Numbered from the stretch's first letter, positions 35,031 to 42,547 are shown. The stretch is DNA of 49,635 nucleotides from Neoroseomonas terrae (GCF_018129025.1 NZ_JAAEDI010000039.1:1-49635), one strand, 5' to 3'. Made by a program: numbers and translations. The notes: a model not told the origin generated them from the sequence alone.

Positions 35031-35286
35031 CCGCCGTCTACGGCAACAAACTCAGGCAAGCCGCGGGGGGCTCGTCTCCCGCGCCTTGTTCGCGTGCGGA
35101 GCTCGGTTAGCGTCTTACCTGCTGGCTGGCCGCTGCCGCGTCCTGGGAGCATTGCACAGCTCAACTTGTGGTCCGACCGCCGATGCCTGTCGACGCGGAT
35201 CGGGATGGCGGCCACGGCCGCGGCGAGAAAGCATGACGTGGAGCGATCAACACCGCCCCGATGCACCCCTAGACGGTGCTAAATCG

Positions 35287-37600
35287 TCAATCAGGCTCGA
35301 TCACCGCCCGGCGTAGTGCAGAGATCAACTCCGCGTCGGCGATTGGCTTATGCAGCAACTGGGTTCTCGCCAATCGAGGTGCATCGGGTGAAAGCTCGCC
35401 GTATCCTGACGTCCAGACCACTGGCACACCGGCATCGGCAAGCGCCCACGCGATGGGATAGGCGAACTGCCCGCGCAAATTGATATCGAGCAACGCCACG
35501 TCCACCCGGGCTCGTTCCGCATGGGCAAGCGCTAGACCACTATCGAGGGTCGTCGCACGTCCTACGACGTCGCAGCCTAGTTTCCGGAGCCTTGCCGCCA
35601 TCTCCAGCCCGACAAGTGCGTCGTCCTCGACTACGAGAACTCGGATGCCACGCAAGGCAACATCACACCTGGGGGCATTGTCTGGCCTCGCCGAAGTCGG
35701 AGGTGTGGCAGGCGTTGCTGTCGCAAGGTTCGCGGCAGCAACATCAATGTCGCATTCCAATCCCGCAGTGTGCCAGCCCCATCGCACCTTTCCGGCCAGT
35801 TGGCTAAACACGGTCTGCTCGATCAGGATCGATCCGAAACCCTGACGATCCGGCGCAGCGGTAATAGACGGTCCTCCATGCTCCAGCCAACGCATGTGCA
35901 GCGCGCCCGTTACGGCATCTCGGTGCCAAGTGACGGCCACGCCGCCTGTGGCGACCGATAGGGCGCCGTACTTCGCGGCATTGGTGGCCAATTCATGCAC
36001 GATCATGGCTACGGCCTGCACCGCTTCCGGCCGGAGCGTGATTGGCGGTCCGGCCAGCGCGACGCGGCCGTGATAAGGCTCAGTCTCCTCTTTGAGGACA
36101 GAAAGAAGATCCGTGCCTTCCCACCGATCTTTAGCCAGGAGTGCGTGAGCTCGAGCAAGCGCTGCTACGCGTCCCTCAACGGCGTCGGCGTACTCCTCGA
36201 TGTCGTTGGCGGCAGTCAGCCGCACGATGCTTTGCACGACTGCCAACATATTCTTCGCCCGGTGGTCCACTTCCCGCGCTAGCAAAGCCTGGCGCCCTTC
36301 GGCGGCGCGCCGTTCGGTTACGTCGAGGAACAGGGCGCCAAAACGACCGGGCTCAATGCGATAGGCGGAAACTTCGAACCAGCGACCGACAGGCTGCACG
36401 TAGTCCTCGATATGGGCAGGTTCACCGGTCTCAAGAACCTTCGCATAAGTGGCGAGCCAGCGAGGTCCGAGCCCGGGAAACAGCTCTGACGCTCGGCGGC
36501 CGGTGACCTTCGCGGCTGGGATTCCGACCATCCGATCCCAGCCACCGCTTACCTCGACGTACCGCCAATCCTTGGGCTCGCCGTCGGGGCTATACTCCAT
36601 GTCGCAGATACAGAAGCCTTCCTTCATCCGCGTCAGCAACCCGCGCCAGCGGGCTTCGCCGGCAGCGGCGGCGTCGGCTGCTTCCCGCCGGAATTGGGCA
36701 AGACGCAAGTTCGCGCCGACCCGCGCCAGTAGTTCCCGCGCCGAAAAGGGTTTGACCATATAGTCGTCGGCGCCCGCATTAAGGCCCTCGACTTCGGCTT
36801 CCTCCCCAGCGCGGGCTGAGAGCAGCAGCACCGGGGCATCTGCAGTGCGCGGGTCGGCACGAAGGGCGCGCAACAGTGCGAACCCATCTAGCTGCGGCAT
36901 CATCACGTCACTGAGGACCAGCGCCGGAGGATTGTCCAGGGCGGCTTGAAGAGCCTCCTGGCCGTCCTTCGCGGTTTCGACCCGATACCGGGCCGCAGCC
37001 AACAGCCGCGTAAGGTAGTCGCGCATGTCCGAGTTATCGTCCGCGACGAGTATCCGCGGCGCATTAGCGGGGATGGATGGCGCGCTGATCTCACGCGGGC
37101 TCGGCGCCGTCGCGTCGGCATCTGATGGCTTGGGCAGCCATCGCATCACTTCATCCACATAGGCCTCGGTGCGCGCCGAAGTTGATCCCGAGACCGAAGT
37201 TGCGGGTTGCGATGCGTGCGCGAGCTCGTCTGCTAAGAGTGGCGCGGTGCCGAGCGGTATGGCTATCGTAAAGACGCTGCCGCGGCCCGGCTCGCTCTGG
37301 ACCCTGACATCGCCTCCATGCAGCCGAATGAGTTCCCGCACCAGAGCGAGACCAATGCCGCTGCCTTCATGGGAGCGGCCGGCCGCACCTTCGACGCGGT
37401 GGAATCGGTCGAAGAGGTACGGAAGCTCATTGGCCGGAATACCTGTACCGGTGTCGGAGACCGCCAGTATGGCAGTCCCCTTCAACTCGGTCAGCGTCAC
37501 GCGGATCGATCCGGCAAACGTAAACTTCAAGGCGTTGGAGAGGAGGTTGAGGACGATCTTCTCCCACATCTCGCCATCGACATATGCAACCTGGCTGAGA
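35287..37600 (-). pseudogene. Hybrid sensor histidine kinase, 5'-truncated
   Basis: Homology starts at about 37590 in the middle of a HATPase domain: EMWEKIVLNLLSNALKFTF is the N box, followed by DTGTGIP and GSGIGLALVRELI. After that come receiver 1 (ILVADDNSDMRDYL, LVLSDVMMPQLDGF, KPFS), a PAS domain and an HWE/HisKA_2 kinase (LLAREVDHRAKNMLAVVQSI). A second HATPase (IVHELATNAAKYGAL) and receiver 2 (VLVVEDDALVGLEMAARLRK, ALLDINLRG) end the chain. The sensor region and first dimerisation helix are missing. The frame stays open to 37755, but that is antisense to a DUF3987 gene. The second kinase module is complete and could be made from an internal start. Confidence 0.7.
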
Positions 37601-37604
37601 CACG

Positions 37605-38200
37605 ATGCTGGACGGCATCGGCATGCTGGCGCGCGTGCTGCTGGTGGCGCCGGAGAGCACTGTCGGCACGCGGTTCTATCGCGAAGCCCCGGAGGCGTGC
37701 GCCACGAGCCTGGCGACCTATCGCCGCCAGCTCGGAGCTCTCCTGCGTCGTGCACCAGCGACCAGGGCGGACGACAACAGCGTGCTCGCGCCGCATGTGA
37801 TGACCCTGTCGCCCGACGCCCGAGCGTTGTGGATCAGGTTCAGTGACCACATGGAGCGGGAAGCGGGCCCGGGTGGTGCATTCGCGCCGATCCGGGCCTG
37901 GGCGGCGAAGGCCGCGGAACATGCCGGGCGCCTGGCCGCAGCGCTGACCCTCTACGCCGACGACGAGGCCATGGACGTGCCGGCCGACCTCATGTCCTGC
38001 GGCATCGCGCTTGCCCAGCACTATGCGCTTGAGATGCTACGGCTCGCCTGTGCGGCCAGGACCAGCGCCGATCTACGCCTGGCCTCTCGGCTGCTCGCGT
38101 GGTGGCAGCAGCGCCCCACCCCACCTAACCCGGCTAATCCACCTAATCCAGCACCCGCGGCGCCGGCCGGATTAGGTGCTTTAGGTGGATTAGGTGGGGG
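37605..38200 (+). pseudogene. DUF3987 domain protein, 5'-truncated
   Basis: MLDGIGMLARVLLVAPESTV, GTRFYRE, LSPDARALWIRFSDHME, GAFAPIRAWAAKAAEHAGRL, then DLMSCGIALAQHYALEMLRL and RLASRLLAWWQQRP match the C-terminal third of DUF3987 (YfjI-like) proteins of phages and plasmids, which carry a primase/helicase-like N-terminal part. That part is absent: homology begins within a few bases of the point where the kinase homology on the other strand begins. After WWQQRP the chain becomes a PNPANPPNP low-complexity stretch over a large inverted repeat. Confidence 0.7.
38114..38198. repeat. Large imperfect inverted repeat of CACCTAATCC units
   Basis: The left arm (38118-38148, CCCCACCTAACCCGGCTAAT...) and the right arm (38168-38198, GGATTAGGTGCTTTAGGTGG...) pair over about 31 bp with roughly five mismatches around a 19-nt GC-rich loop. 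Each arm is itself built from CCACCTAATCC units. The same unit appears at 26131-26153. In the DUF3987 frame it encodes NPANPPNP and GLGALGGLGG. Confidence 0.65.
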
Positions 38201-38229
38201 GTACCCCTCCGAACTGAAAAACGCGGGGC

Positions 38230-38602
38230 AGTTGGCTCCAGCATCTCGCGAAGGCCGTGGTCGAGACGCTCACCGCCGGCGCCGACCGCGAGGCCGACGA
38301 CGACGGTGGGGTCGTACTGGTGCGGCCCTCCCGGGCATCGGCACGTCCTGTCACCGGACATCATCGCGCAGTTGGAAGCCGCGCGACTGCTGCCGGAACT
38401 ACCGCCAGCCATACCGGCGTCCTGCTTCGCGGCGCATGCGCGGCCCAGTGCCTGGTCGGACCCCAGCGACGAGCCAAGGGCCGGCGATCGTTGCTCCTGC
38501 GGCGGCCGGCGCTGGTGGACGATGAAGAAGATCCTCGACGGCTGGTGCTGCTCGAACTGCCATCCCCCATCCATCTTCCGCACTACGCGGTCCATGAGGT
38601 AA
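38230..38602 (+). pseudogene. Small zinc-ribbon protein gene, probably frameshifted
   Basis: The frame through 38257 reads VETLTAGADREADDDGGVVL followed by VRPS. From about 38330 the sensible reading moves to another frame: GHRHVLSPDIIAQLEAARLL, PELPPAIPASCFAAHARPSA, then DRCSCGGRRWWTMKKILDGW and CCSNCHPP. The C-terminal CxCGGRRWW...CxxCHPP module is a zinc ribbon seen in small phage/plasmid proteins next to DUF3987 genes. The two halves join in meaning only if one frameshift near 38325-38335 is assumed. Alternatively the second frame alone (ATG 38306) is translated. Confidence 0.5.
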
Positions 38603-38606
38603 CGAC

Positions 38607-39008
38607 ATGACCCGAGAGAACGCTACGATCCTTGCGATTGCTATCGCCAACCTCGGCGCAAAGAACGACGAGACAGCATTGATGGCTGCGCGCGCCGCGG
38701 CGAAGCTCATCGCGGCCGAAGGCGTGAAGCAAAGCGCCTTCGCCGCAGCCATCATAGCCACGCTCACCAACATGAAGCCGAAGGCGGAACCTGAGAGCTT
38801 CGCCGAACTCGGGCGTCGGGGAGCACGCTCCCGGATGGCGGAGATCGCACGCCAGTCAACCGTTACTGACAACGACAGGGCGCGTATCGGCGCCCTGCGC
38901 GAGCGCTTCCTTGAGGCACGTCACGCAGAACTCGCTGCCGACGAAGTCGCTTGGCTCGACGCACTATGGGAGGCATCGCCGCGCGCGCGCGCGAGGGAGG
39001 CAGGTTAG
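38607..39008 (+). CDS. Hypothetical island protein
   Basis: A 133-residue, largely helical protein starting MTRENATILAIAIANLGAKN at 38607, with GAGGT about 8 nt upstream. Features: MAARAAAKLIAAEGVKQSAF, SFAELGRRGARSRMAEIARQ and a final EVAWLDALWEASPRARAREA. There is no transmembrane segment. It follows the zinc-ribbon gene by 4 nt and probably belongs to the same small operon. Not recognised. Confidence 0.55.
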   Translation: MTRENATILAIAIANLGAKNDETALMAARAAAKLIAAEGVKQSAFAAAIIATLTNMKPKAEPESFAELGRRGARSRMAEIARQSTVTDNDRARIGALRERFLEARHAELAADEVAWLDALWEASPRARAREAG

Positions 39009-39048
39009 CCAAACGATTTCGGAAAACCCTGGCGACGGAGGTCCCCTC

Positions 39049-39738
39049 ATGGGCGGTATGAACAGCGGTCGGCGTGGCTGGAAGGCCACCGTCGAGGGAT
39101 GCCGCACCCTTCAGTTGGACGTGAATCAGGTGACGCGCGCTGCTCGCCGGGCGCTTCGGAACCAAACCGACGCGACGCCAGTGGTTCATCGCTCCGTTTG
39201 GTCGTGGACGATGGACGGCGATGCCGCGCCGCGCGCCGGCGCCTCGGTGACACTATCGCTCCAACGTCTTCACGGAGCGGCTCGGCTGCAATTCGATATC
39301 GCCCAGCCCACCCACCGCACCGGGCCTCGCGACCAGACGGTTAATCTGGAAACCACGCCATGCCCATACGGCGGTGTGCGCTGGTGGTGAATTTGCCCGG
39401 CAACCGGCCGGCGATGCGCCACACTCTACTTGCCCAACGGCGGCAACCTGTTCCTGAGCCGTGGCCGAGGCGCATATCACCTTAGCTATGCATCGCAGAA
39501 CGAAGGCGGGATGGATCGCAGCCATGCCCGGCTACGCCGCCTGCATCGGTTGCTCAAAGGCTCATACACGTATCCGGAAGCCCCGTTGCCTGCCCGACCC
39601 AAGGGGATGCGGCAGCGAACCTATGACCGTCTGTGGGCGGAATGGGAGGTCGCCCTGGGAGAGCACGATGCCGTCTGGATGGCAGGGGCCGAACGGCTCG
39701 CGAGCCGCTTGCGACCGAGCCCCTCATGCCTGGGATAG
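39049..39738 (+). pseudogene. Conserved phage/plasmid-type protein interrupted by one in-frame TGA
   Basis: ATG 39049 with a perfect GGAGGT (39037-39042) starts MGGMNSGRRGWKATVEGCRT. The frame continues through VVHRSVWSWTMDGDAAPRAG and TTPCPYGGVRWW, meets TGA at 39388-39390, and then goes on in the same frame as ICPATGRRCATLYLPNGGNL and FLSRGRGAYHLSYASQ to a stop at 39738. This is the family order of MGGMGSGR...TTPCxxGGxRWWFxCP...LYLPxGGxxFxxRxxxxLxYxSQ proteins (about 200 residues). A TGG-to-TGA change would explain the break. Both halves keep family motifs, so the mutation looks recent. Confidence 0.7.
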
Positions 39739-39773
39739 AGATAACGCAGCGCTGCTCCGGCCACCTCTACCGT

Positions 39774-39816
39774 CTACTCCCATCCAGTTCGTAGAAGGGG
39801 GTAAGTTTAGGGGTGG
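39774..39816. promoter_or_regulatory. Putative integrase arm-type sites, right end
   Basis: CTACTCCC (39774-39781, inverted), GGGGGTAA (39797-39804) and GGGGTGG (39810-39816) repeat, with drift, the order found at 24584-24620. They end 55 bp before the right attachment core. They would be the second arm of the recombination site. Confidence 0.5.
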
Positions 39817-39870
39817 CGGCTCATCCACGCAAAACTTCGCCATGAAAATCAATAATTTGGAGCGAATGTA

Positions 39871-39912
39871 TGGCGTCCCCTACGGGATTCGAACCCGTGT
39901 CGCCGCCGTGAA
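39871..39912 (-). pseudogene. tRNA-Glu 3' half (attachment site shared by island and prophage)
   Basis: Read on the minus strand, 39912 to 39871 starts at the TTC anticodon, runs through the GGCGG anticodon stem, the T arm ACGGG-TTCGAAT-CCCGT and the acceptor strand AGGGGAC, and ends GCCA. This is the 3' half of tRNA-Glu (family 5' acceptor strand GTCCCCT). Beyond 39912 the sequence departs from a tRNA at once, with no 5' half. The fragment is what a tRNA-integrating element leaves at its distal end. It also contains the island's right core (39871-39885). Confidence 0.85.
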
Positions 39913-40056
39913 CTCCACTAATCACGCTAGATCAATAATTTACTGCCAAGCCATTCTGACAACAGAAACGCGTGACGTGCTGGTGCCGGATGGACCGGCG
40001 CTTCTAGGGGAGCGTCGGGCCACATGCGTTGCCATCCATCACGATTTGGGCGGCGA

Positions 40057-40767
40057 TCAGGCGCCCATCACCCTGCCGCGCGCGCGGATGTCATCCACCC
40101 TGCGCTGCCACCCCCGTCCGAAGGTCGGCCACAGCAGCGCGCCGGTGTTGCTGTTCCGCGCCACCTTCAGGAACGCCAGCCGATCATCGCAGATCCGGTC
40201 CACCAGCCGCGCCCGGTCGTTCACCGCTCGCACAGCCGCCAGCGTGATCGGCCCGATGAAGCCATCCGCCTGGACTCCGACCATGCGCTGCAGACACTTC
40301 GCCGCCCGCATGCCACCGCTGTTCACCGCGAAATCGAACACGGCCAGGTCGACGCCGGCGGGCAGGTCATCACCGCGGACATCCGCCCAGAACCACTGCC
40401 GATACACCATCGCCGCCTTCGCGGGGGACACGAGCAGGATATCGTCCCGGTCGACGTCACCATCACCGTCGAGATCCATCATGCGGCCGAGCGTCCGCGC
40501 ATAGCGCAGCGAGATCCCCATGTTCGTCGCCCCGCCCGGATCGGCAGGGTGATCGACGAAGCCGCCTTCGTGCTTCAGGACGATGGCGACGCAATCCTGG
40601 AACCGGAGGTCCGCTTCGTTCGGCCGGAACGCCGGCGCCGGGTCGCCGACGGCGTGCACCGGTATGGCCCGGGTGGGTCGAGGCCAGGGCTCGATTGGCT
40701 GGATCGGCCCGGGCGCGACAGGCGGCGGCGCTGCCGAGCTGCCGCGCAGCCAGCTGAAGATTCTCAT
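40057..40767 (-). CDS. Phage endolysin, GH108 N-acetylmuramidase
   Basis: A 236-residue lysozyme. After a Pro-rich N-terminus of about 50 residues, the GH108 signature appears: CVAIVLKHEGGFVDHPADPG followed by GATNMGIS, with the catalytic Glu in HEGG. Then come YRQWFWADVRGDDLPAGVDL, AVFDFAVNSGGMRAAK and the PG_binding_3 C-terminal part VQADGFIGPITLAAV. An inserted DLDGDGDVDRDD loop looks like a calcium-binding dockerin/EF-hand loop. There is no signal peptide, so release would need the holin. It is the last gene of the lysis cassette and overlaps the o-spanin gene by 4 nt (ATGA). Confidence 0.93.
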   Translation of the reverse strand: MRIFSWLRGSSAAPPPVAPGPIQPIEPWPRPTRAIPVHAVGDPAPAFRPNEADLRFQDCVAIVLKHEGGFVDHPADPGGATNMGISLRYARTLGRMMDLDGDGDVDRDDILLVSPAKAAMVYRQWFWADVRGDDLPAGVDLAVFDFAVNSGGMRAAKCLQRMVGVQADGFIGPITLAAVRAVNDRARLVDRICDDRLAFLKVARNSNTGALLWPTFGRGWQRRVDDIRARGRVMGA

Positions 40768-41009
40768 GGGGTAGCAATCTCCCTCACGGTTGCGAGCCGC
40801 TGCCGGCAGTCCTCGCCGGCCTCGGCCAGATCCAGGATCCAGCGCGCGAGCGCCTGGTCATCGGGGGCGACGGGCACCGGCGGCTCCGGCCGGCACACCA
40901 GCGTCGACGGCGGGAACACCCGCGGCGCCGGCGTCACGGGCGCGCAGCCCATCCAGAGCGGCGCGCACAGCAGGGGCAGCAACGCAGGCGTGCGTGACAG
41001 GCGCGGCAT
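40764..41009 (-). CDS. Rz1-like outer-membrane spanin lipoprotein
   Basis: An 81-residue protein starting MPRLSRTPALLPLLCAPLWM and then GCAP. The signal peptide ends in a lipobox-like LWMGC, and the mature chain is proline-rich (VTPAPRVFPPSTLVCRPEPP) as in o-spanins. The C-terminal EDCRQRLATVREIA helix is typical for the complex-forming end. Its 5' two thirds overlap the i-spanin gene (40858-41244) in another frame, the classic Rz/Rz1 overlapping layout. It would span the periplasm with Rz for the final lysis step. Confidence 0.75.
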   Translation of the reverse strand: MPRLSRTPALLPLLCAPLWMGCAPVTPAPRVFPPSTLVCRPEPPVPVAPDDQALARWILDLAEAGEDCRQRLATVREIATP

Positions 41010-41244
41010 CGACGGCCCTCCGGATCGGTTGGAATCGCGCGTCGCGTTCGGCGACGGCCACAGCGAGGCGCTCGAGCGCGGCGATGGCGGTGTCCCTGCC
41101 CTTCACCGCTTCCTCAGCGGCAACGGCGCGCAGGTCGGCCGCCTCCCGCCGTGCAGCCTCGACGCGCCAGGCGCCGAACAGCACCAGCAGGACGGCGCCG
41201 GCGGCGAGCCAGCGGGTGGCCGGCGCCAGCAACCAGGCGGGCAT
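40858..41244 (-). CDS. Rz-like inner-membrane spanin
   Basis: A 128-residue protein from ATG 41244 (GGAGGGGG just upstream). The N-terminal membrane anchor ATRWLAAGAVLLVLFGAWRV is followed by a periplasmic coiled coil (EAARREAADLRAVAAEEAVK...) and an Ala/Gly/Val-rich C-terminus that is the out-of-frame shadow of the Rz1 gene. Size, topology and position between the holin-like gene and the endolysin fit an i-spanin. Its ATG overlaps the stop of the upstream gene (TGATG). Confidence 0.75.
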   Translation of the reverse strand: MPAWLLAPATRWLAAGAVLLVLFGAWRVEAARREAADLRAVAAEEAVKGRDTAIAALERLAVAVAERDARFQPIRRAVDAAPVTHACVAAPAVRAALDGLRARDAGAAGVPAVDAGVPAGAAGARRPR

Positions 41245-41588
41245 CACCCCCTCCCCGCCATCAGCCGCGCGAGCTCGGCCTCGCACATCGTCTGCAGCGT
41301 CGCGTCAGGCGTGCCGAGGCGCGCGAGGGCCTGCGGCATGCTGTCGCGGCAGTGCTGGACCATGCGGGCGATCGCCGAATCCTGCGTCGATCCTTCGTCG
41401 ATCTCGCGCAGCGCCCGCACGGAGGCATTGGCGATGGCGTAGCGCAGGCGCGTCGCGTCGCTGCCGTCCATGTAGACGCGCATCAGTGTCCATAGCCGCG
41501 GGAGCAGCGCGAGGCCGGCCGTGGCGAGCGCGCCGACGAGCCCGGCCGCCGCCGTTACCGCCGCGCTGGCGATGGGGGACAGGTCCAT
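41244..41588 (-). CDS. Holin-like phage membrane protein
   Basis: A 114-residue protein with one N-terminal hydrophobic helix (IASAAVTAAAGLVGALATAG) running into LALLPRLWTLMRVYM, then a soluble helical domain (RLRYAIANASVRALREIDEG...). Its position directly upstream of, and coupled to, the spanin pair suggests a holin or lysis accessory. Most holins have two or three helices, so the assignment rests mainly on context. Confidence 0.55.
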   Translation of the reverse strand: MDLSPIASAAVTAAAGLVGALATAGLALLPRLWTLMRVYMDGSDATRLRYAIANASVRALREIDEGSTQDSAIARMVQHCRDSMPQALARLGTPDATLQTMCEAELARLMAGRG

Positions 41589-41764
41589 GATGGATCTCCG
41601 ATGTTGGATGCCGGCACCCGCCGGCGGCGGATCAATAGGTCAGGGCTTCATGCATTCAGCCGTCTGGCCGAAGCAAAGCATCACCCTGTCGCGATGCGGC
41701 ACCTGCCGCCGCACTCACGCGTTAACCCATCAGCTGTGCGCCGTAGGCGACGGAAGGGAACACG

Positions 41765-41941
41765 TTGGAGGTTGTATCCGAGTTGGAGTTCGAGCTGCTG
41801 CGGCACCAGGACGCTCTTCGGCGGTTGGTTACCGAAGGCGACGACACGCCTGCGCTTCATCAGGCCTTAGCGAACGCGCGGAGCCTGCTCGCAAGACTCA
41901 TGGCGGAGCGGCGGGAGAGGGATTTCAAGCCGCCACCGTGA
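41765..41941 (+). CDS. Small hypothetical protein (58 aa, TTG start)
   Basis: TTG at 41765, with GGAAGGG 6 nt upstream, opens a 58-codon frame reading EVVSELEFELLRHQDALRRL, VTEGDDTPALHQALANARSL and ending AERRERDFKPPP. The pattern is a clean pair of amphipathic helices with strong G/C third-position bias. It is the first of three small plus-strand genes inside the minus-strand phage operon. A helical DNA- or protein-binding role is possible; no family recognised. Confidence 0.5.
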   Translation: MEVVSELEFELLRHQDALRRLVTEGDDTPALHQALANARSLLARLMAERRERDFKPPP

Positions 41942-42025
41942 CGCGGGCACAGCGGCAAACTTCCGCGAGCGTCGAACCCGCTCCATCGCCGCACGTTGCT
42001 TGAATGCCAGCAACGAAGGCGACCC

Positions 42026-42211
42026 ATGAGCGACACCATAACATCTCCCGAAGAGACCGTGAGAGCCGCTGCCGACGCGGCTGCCGACGTCGTAACGGTG
42101 GCCGAAGAGTGCGCTGTTCGATGCGTACGAAAGATTCAGCAGCGGCCGATCCAGTCGCTGCTCATCGCCATGGCCGCCGGCGTCTTTGCTGGACTCGTGA
42201 TGAGACGATGA
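42026..42211 (+). CDS. DUF883/ElaB-like small membrane protein
   Basis: A 61-residue protein: an N-terminal helical part (MSDTITSPEETVRAAADAAA, DVVTVAEECAVRCVRKI) and a C-terminal membrane helix RPIQSLLIAMAAGVFAGLVM ending RR. The order of acidic/Ala-rich helix, then RP-QSLLIA, then a Gly-containing TM helix ending RR, is that of the DUF883/YqjD family, whose larger members tether ribosomes or other factors to the membrane. GAAGG precedes the ATG. Its TGA overlaps the next ATG (ATGA). Confidence 0.7.
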   Translation: MSDTITSPEETVRAAADAAADVVTVAEECAVRCVRKIQQRPIQSLLIAMAAGVFAGLVMRR

Positions 42212-42429
42212 GGCCCACGACACACGGTCCCGGCGCAGATACCCGGCTCGAGATCGCAGCCCGCCGTCTCGCGAATGACGCTGCGCGGGAGGCATACGGG
42301 GAAGCGGGTTTCTGCGTCCGATTGACCCGCTTCACCGACTCGCGCGACTTCCGAGCCTATATCGTCCACCATTCCGGGAAGCGCCACACGCTCGTCGGTA
42401 AGACGATCGTGGTTCGGGTTGAGGGTTAG
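42208..42429 (+). CDS. Hypothetical protein, paralogue of the 32309-32692 product
   Basis: A 73-residue protein: MRPTTHGPGADTRLEIAARR, LANDAAREAYGEAGFCVRLT, then DSRDFRAYIVHHSGKRHTLV and GKTIVVRVEG. It shares the helix-YGEAGF-RDFR-strand order with the island gene at 32.5 kb and is apparently the complete form. It is translationally coupled to the DUF883-like gene. No known family; a small alpha/beta fold is likely. Confidence 0.65.
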   Translation: MRPTTHGPGADTRLEIAARRLANDAAREAYGEAGFCVRLTRFTDSRDFRAYIVHHSGKRHTLVGKTIVVRVEG

Positions 42430-42515
42430 GCGACACGCCGGCGATGCGAAGCCGGCCTAGGCGGCGCCGCTCAGTTCTGCCAACCGGTCAGTTCTGCCAA
42501 CTTGTCCGGACGGCA

Positions 42516-42547
42516 CGGTCACCCCGAACCAGGGATCGTGACGGAGA
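42516..42547 (-). repeat. Inverted-repeat copy 2 (partner at 33563-33593)
   Basis: CGAACCAGGGATCGTGACGG and flanks; the reverse complement of the island copy with one small difference. Just upstream, CAGTTCTGCCAAC occurs twice in tandem (42470-42502). The GCGGGCTTCTCTTTG that follows at about 42560 is shared with the partner (GCGGGCTTCTTGTTG). Confidence 0.6.

Larger units (their letters stand above)
24464..39885. mobile_element. Integrative island at tRNA-Glu, extensively degraded
   Basis: A 15.4-kb segment bounded by the direct repeats 24464-24478 and 39871-39885. A P4-type integrase is 160 bp inside the left end, and similar GGGGGTA site clusters occur near both ends. The interior contains truncated transposases of three families (IS5, IS481, IS630), fragments of SRAP, dnaE2, a histidine kinase and DUF3987 genes, small phage/plasmid-type genes, and the intact-looking GYD and cyclase/AAA genes. 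No replication, conjugation or structural genes remain recognisable, so it is probably immobile without help. Confidence 0.75.

Noticed and set aside
39388..39390. TGA as a selenocysteine codon
   Set aside because: The family position is not a redox Cys site, and no obvious SECIS hairpin was seen just downstream. A TGG-to-TGA mutation is simpler.
39871..39960. A complete tRNA gene
   Set aside because: Only the 3' half is present. The sequence beyond 39912 has no matching acceptor, D arm or 5' anticodon stem.
40024..41442. A 472-codon plus-strand frame
   Set aside because: Antisense of the endolysin and spanin genes, no recognisable domain.
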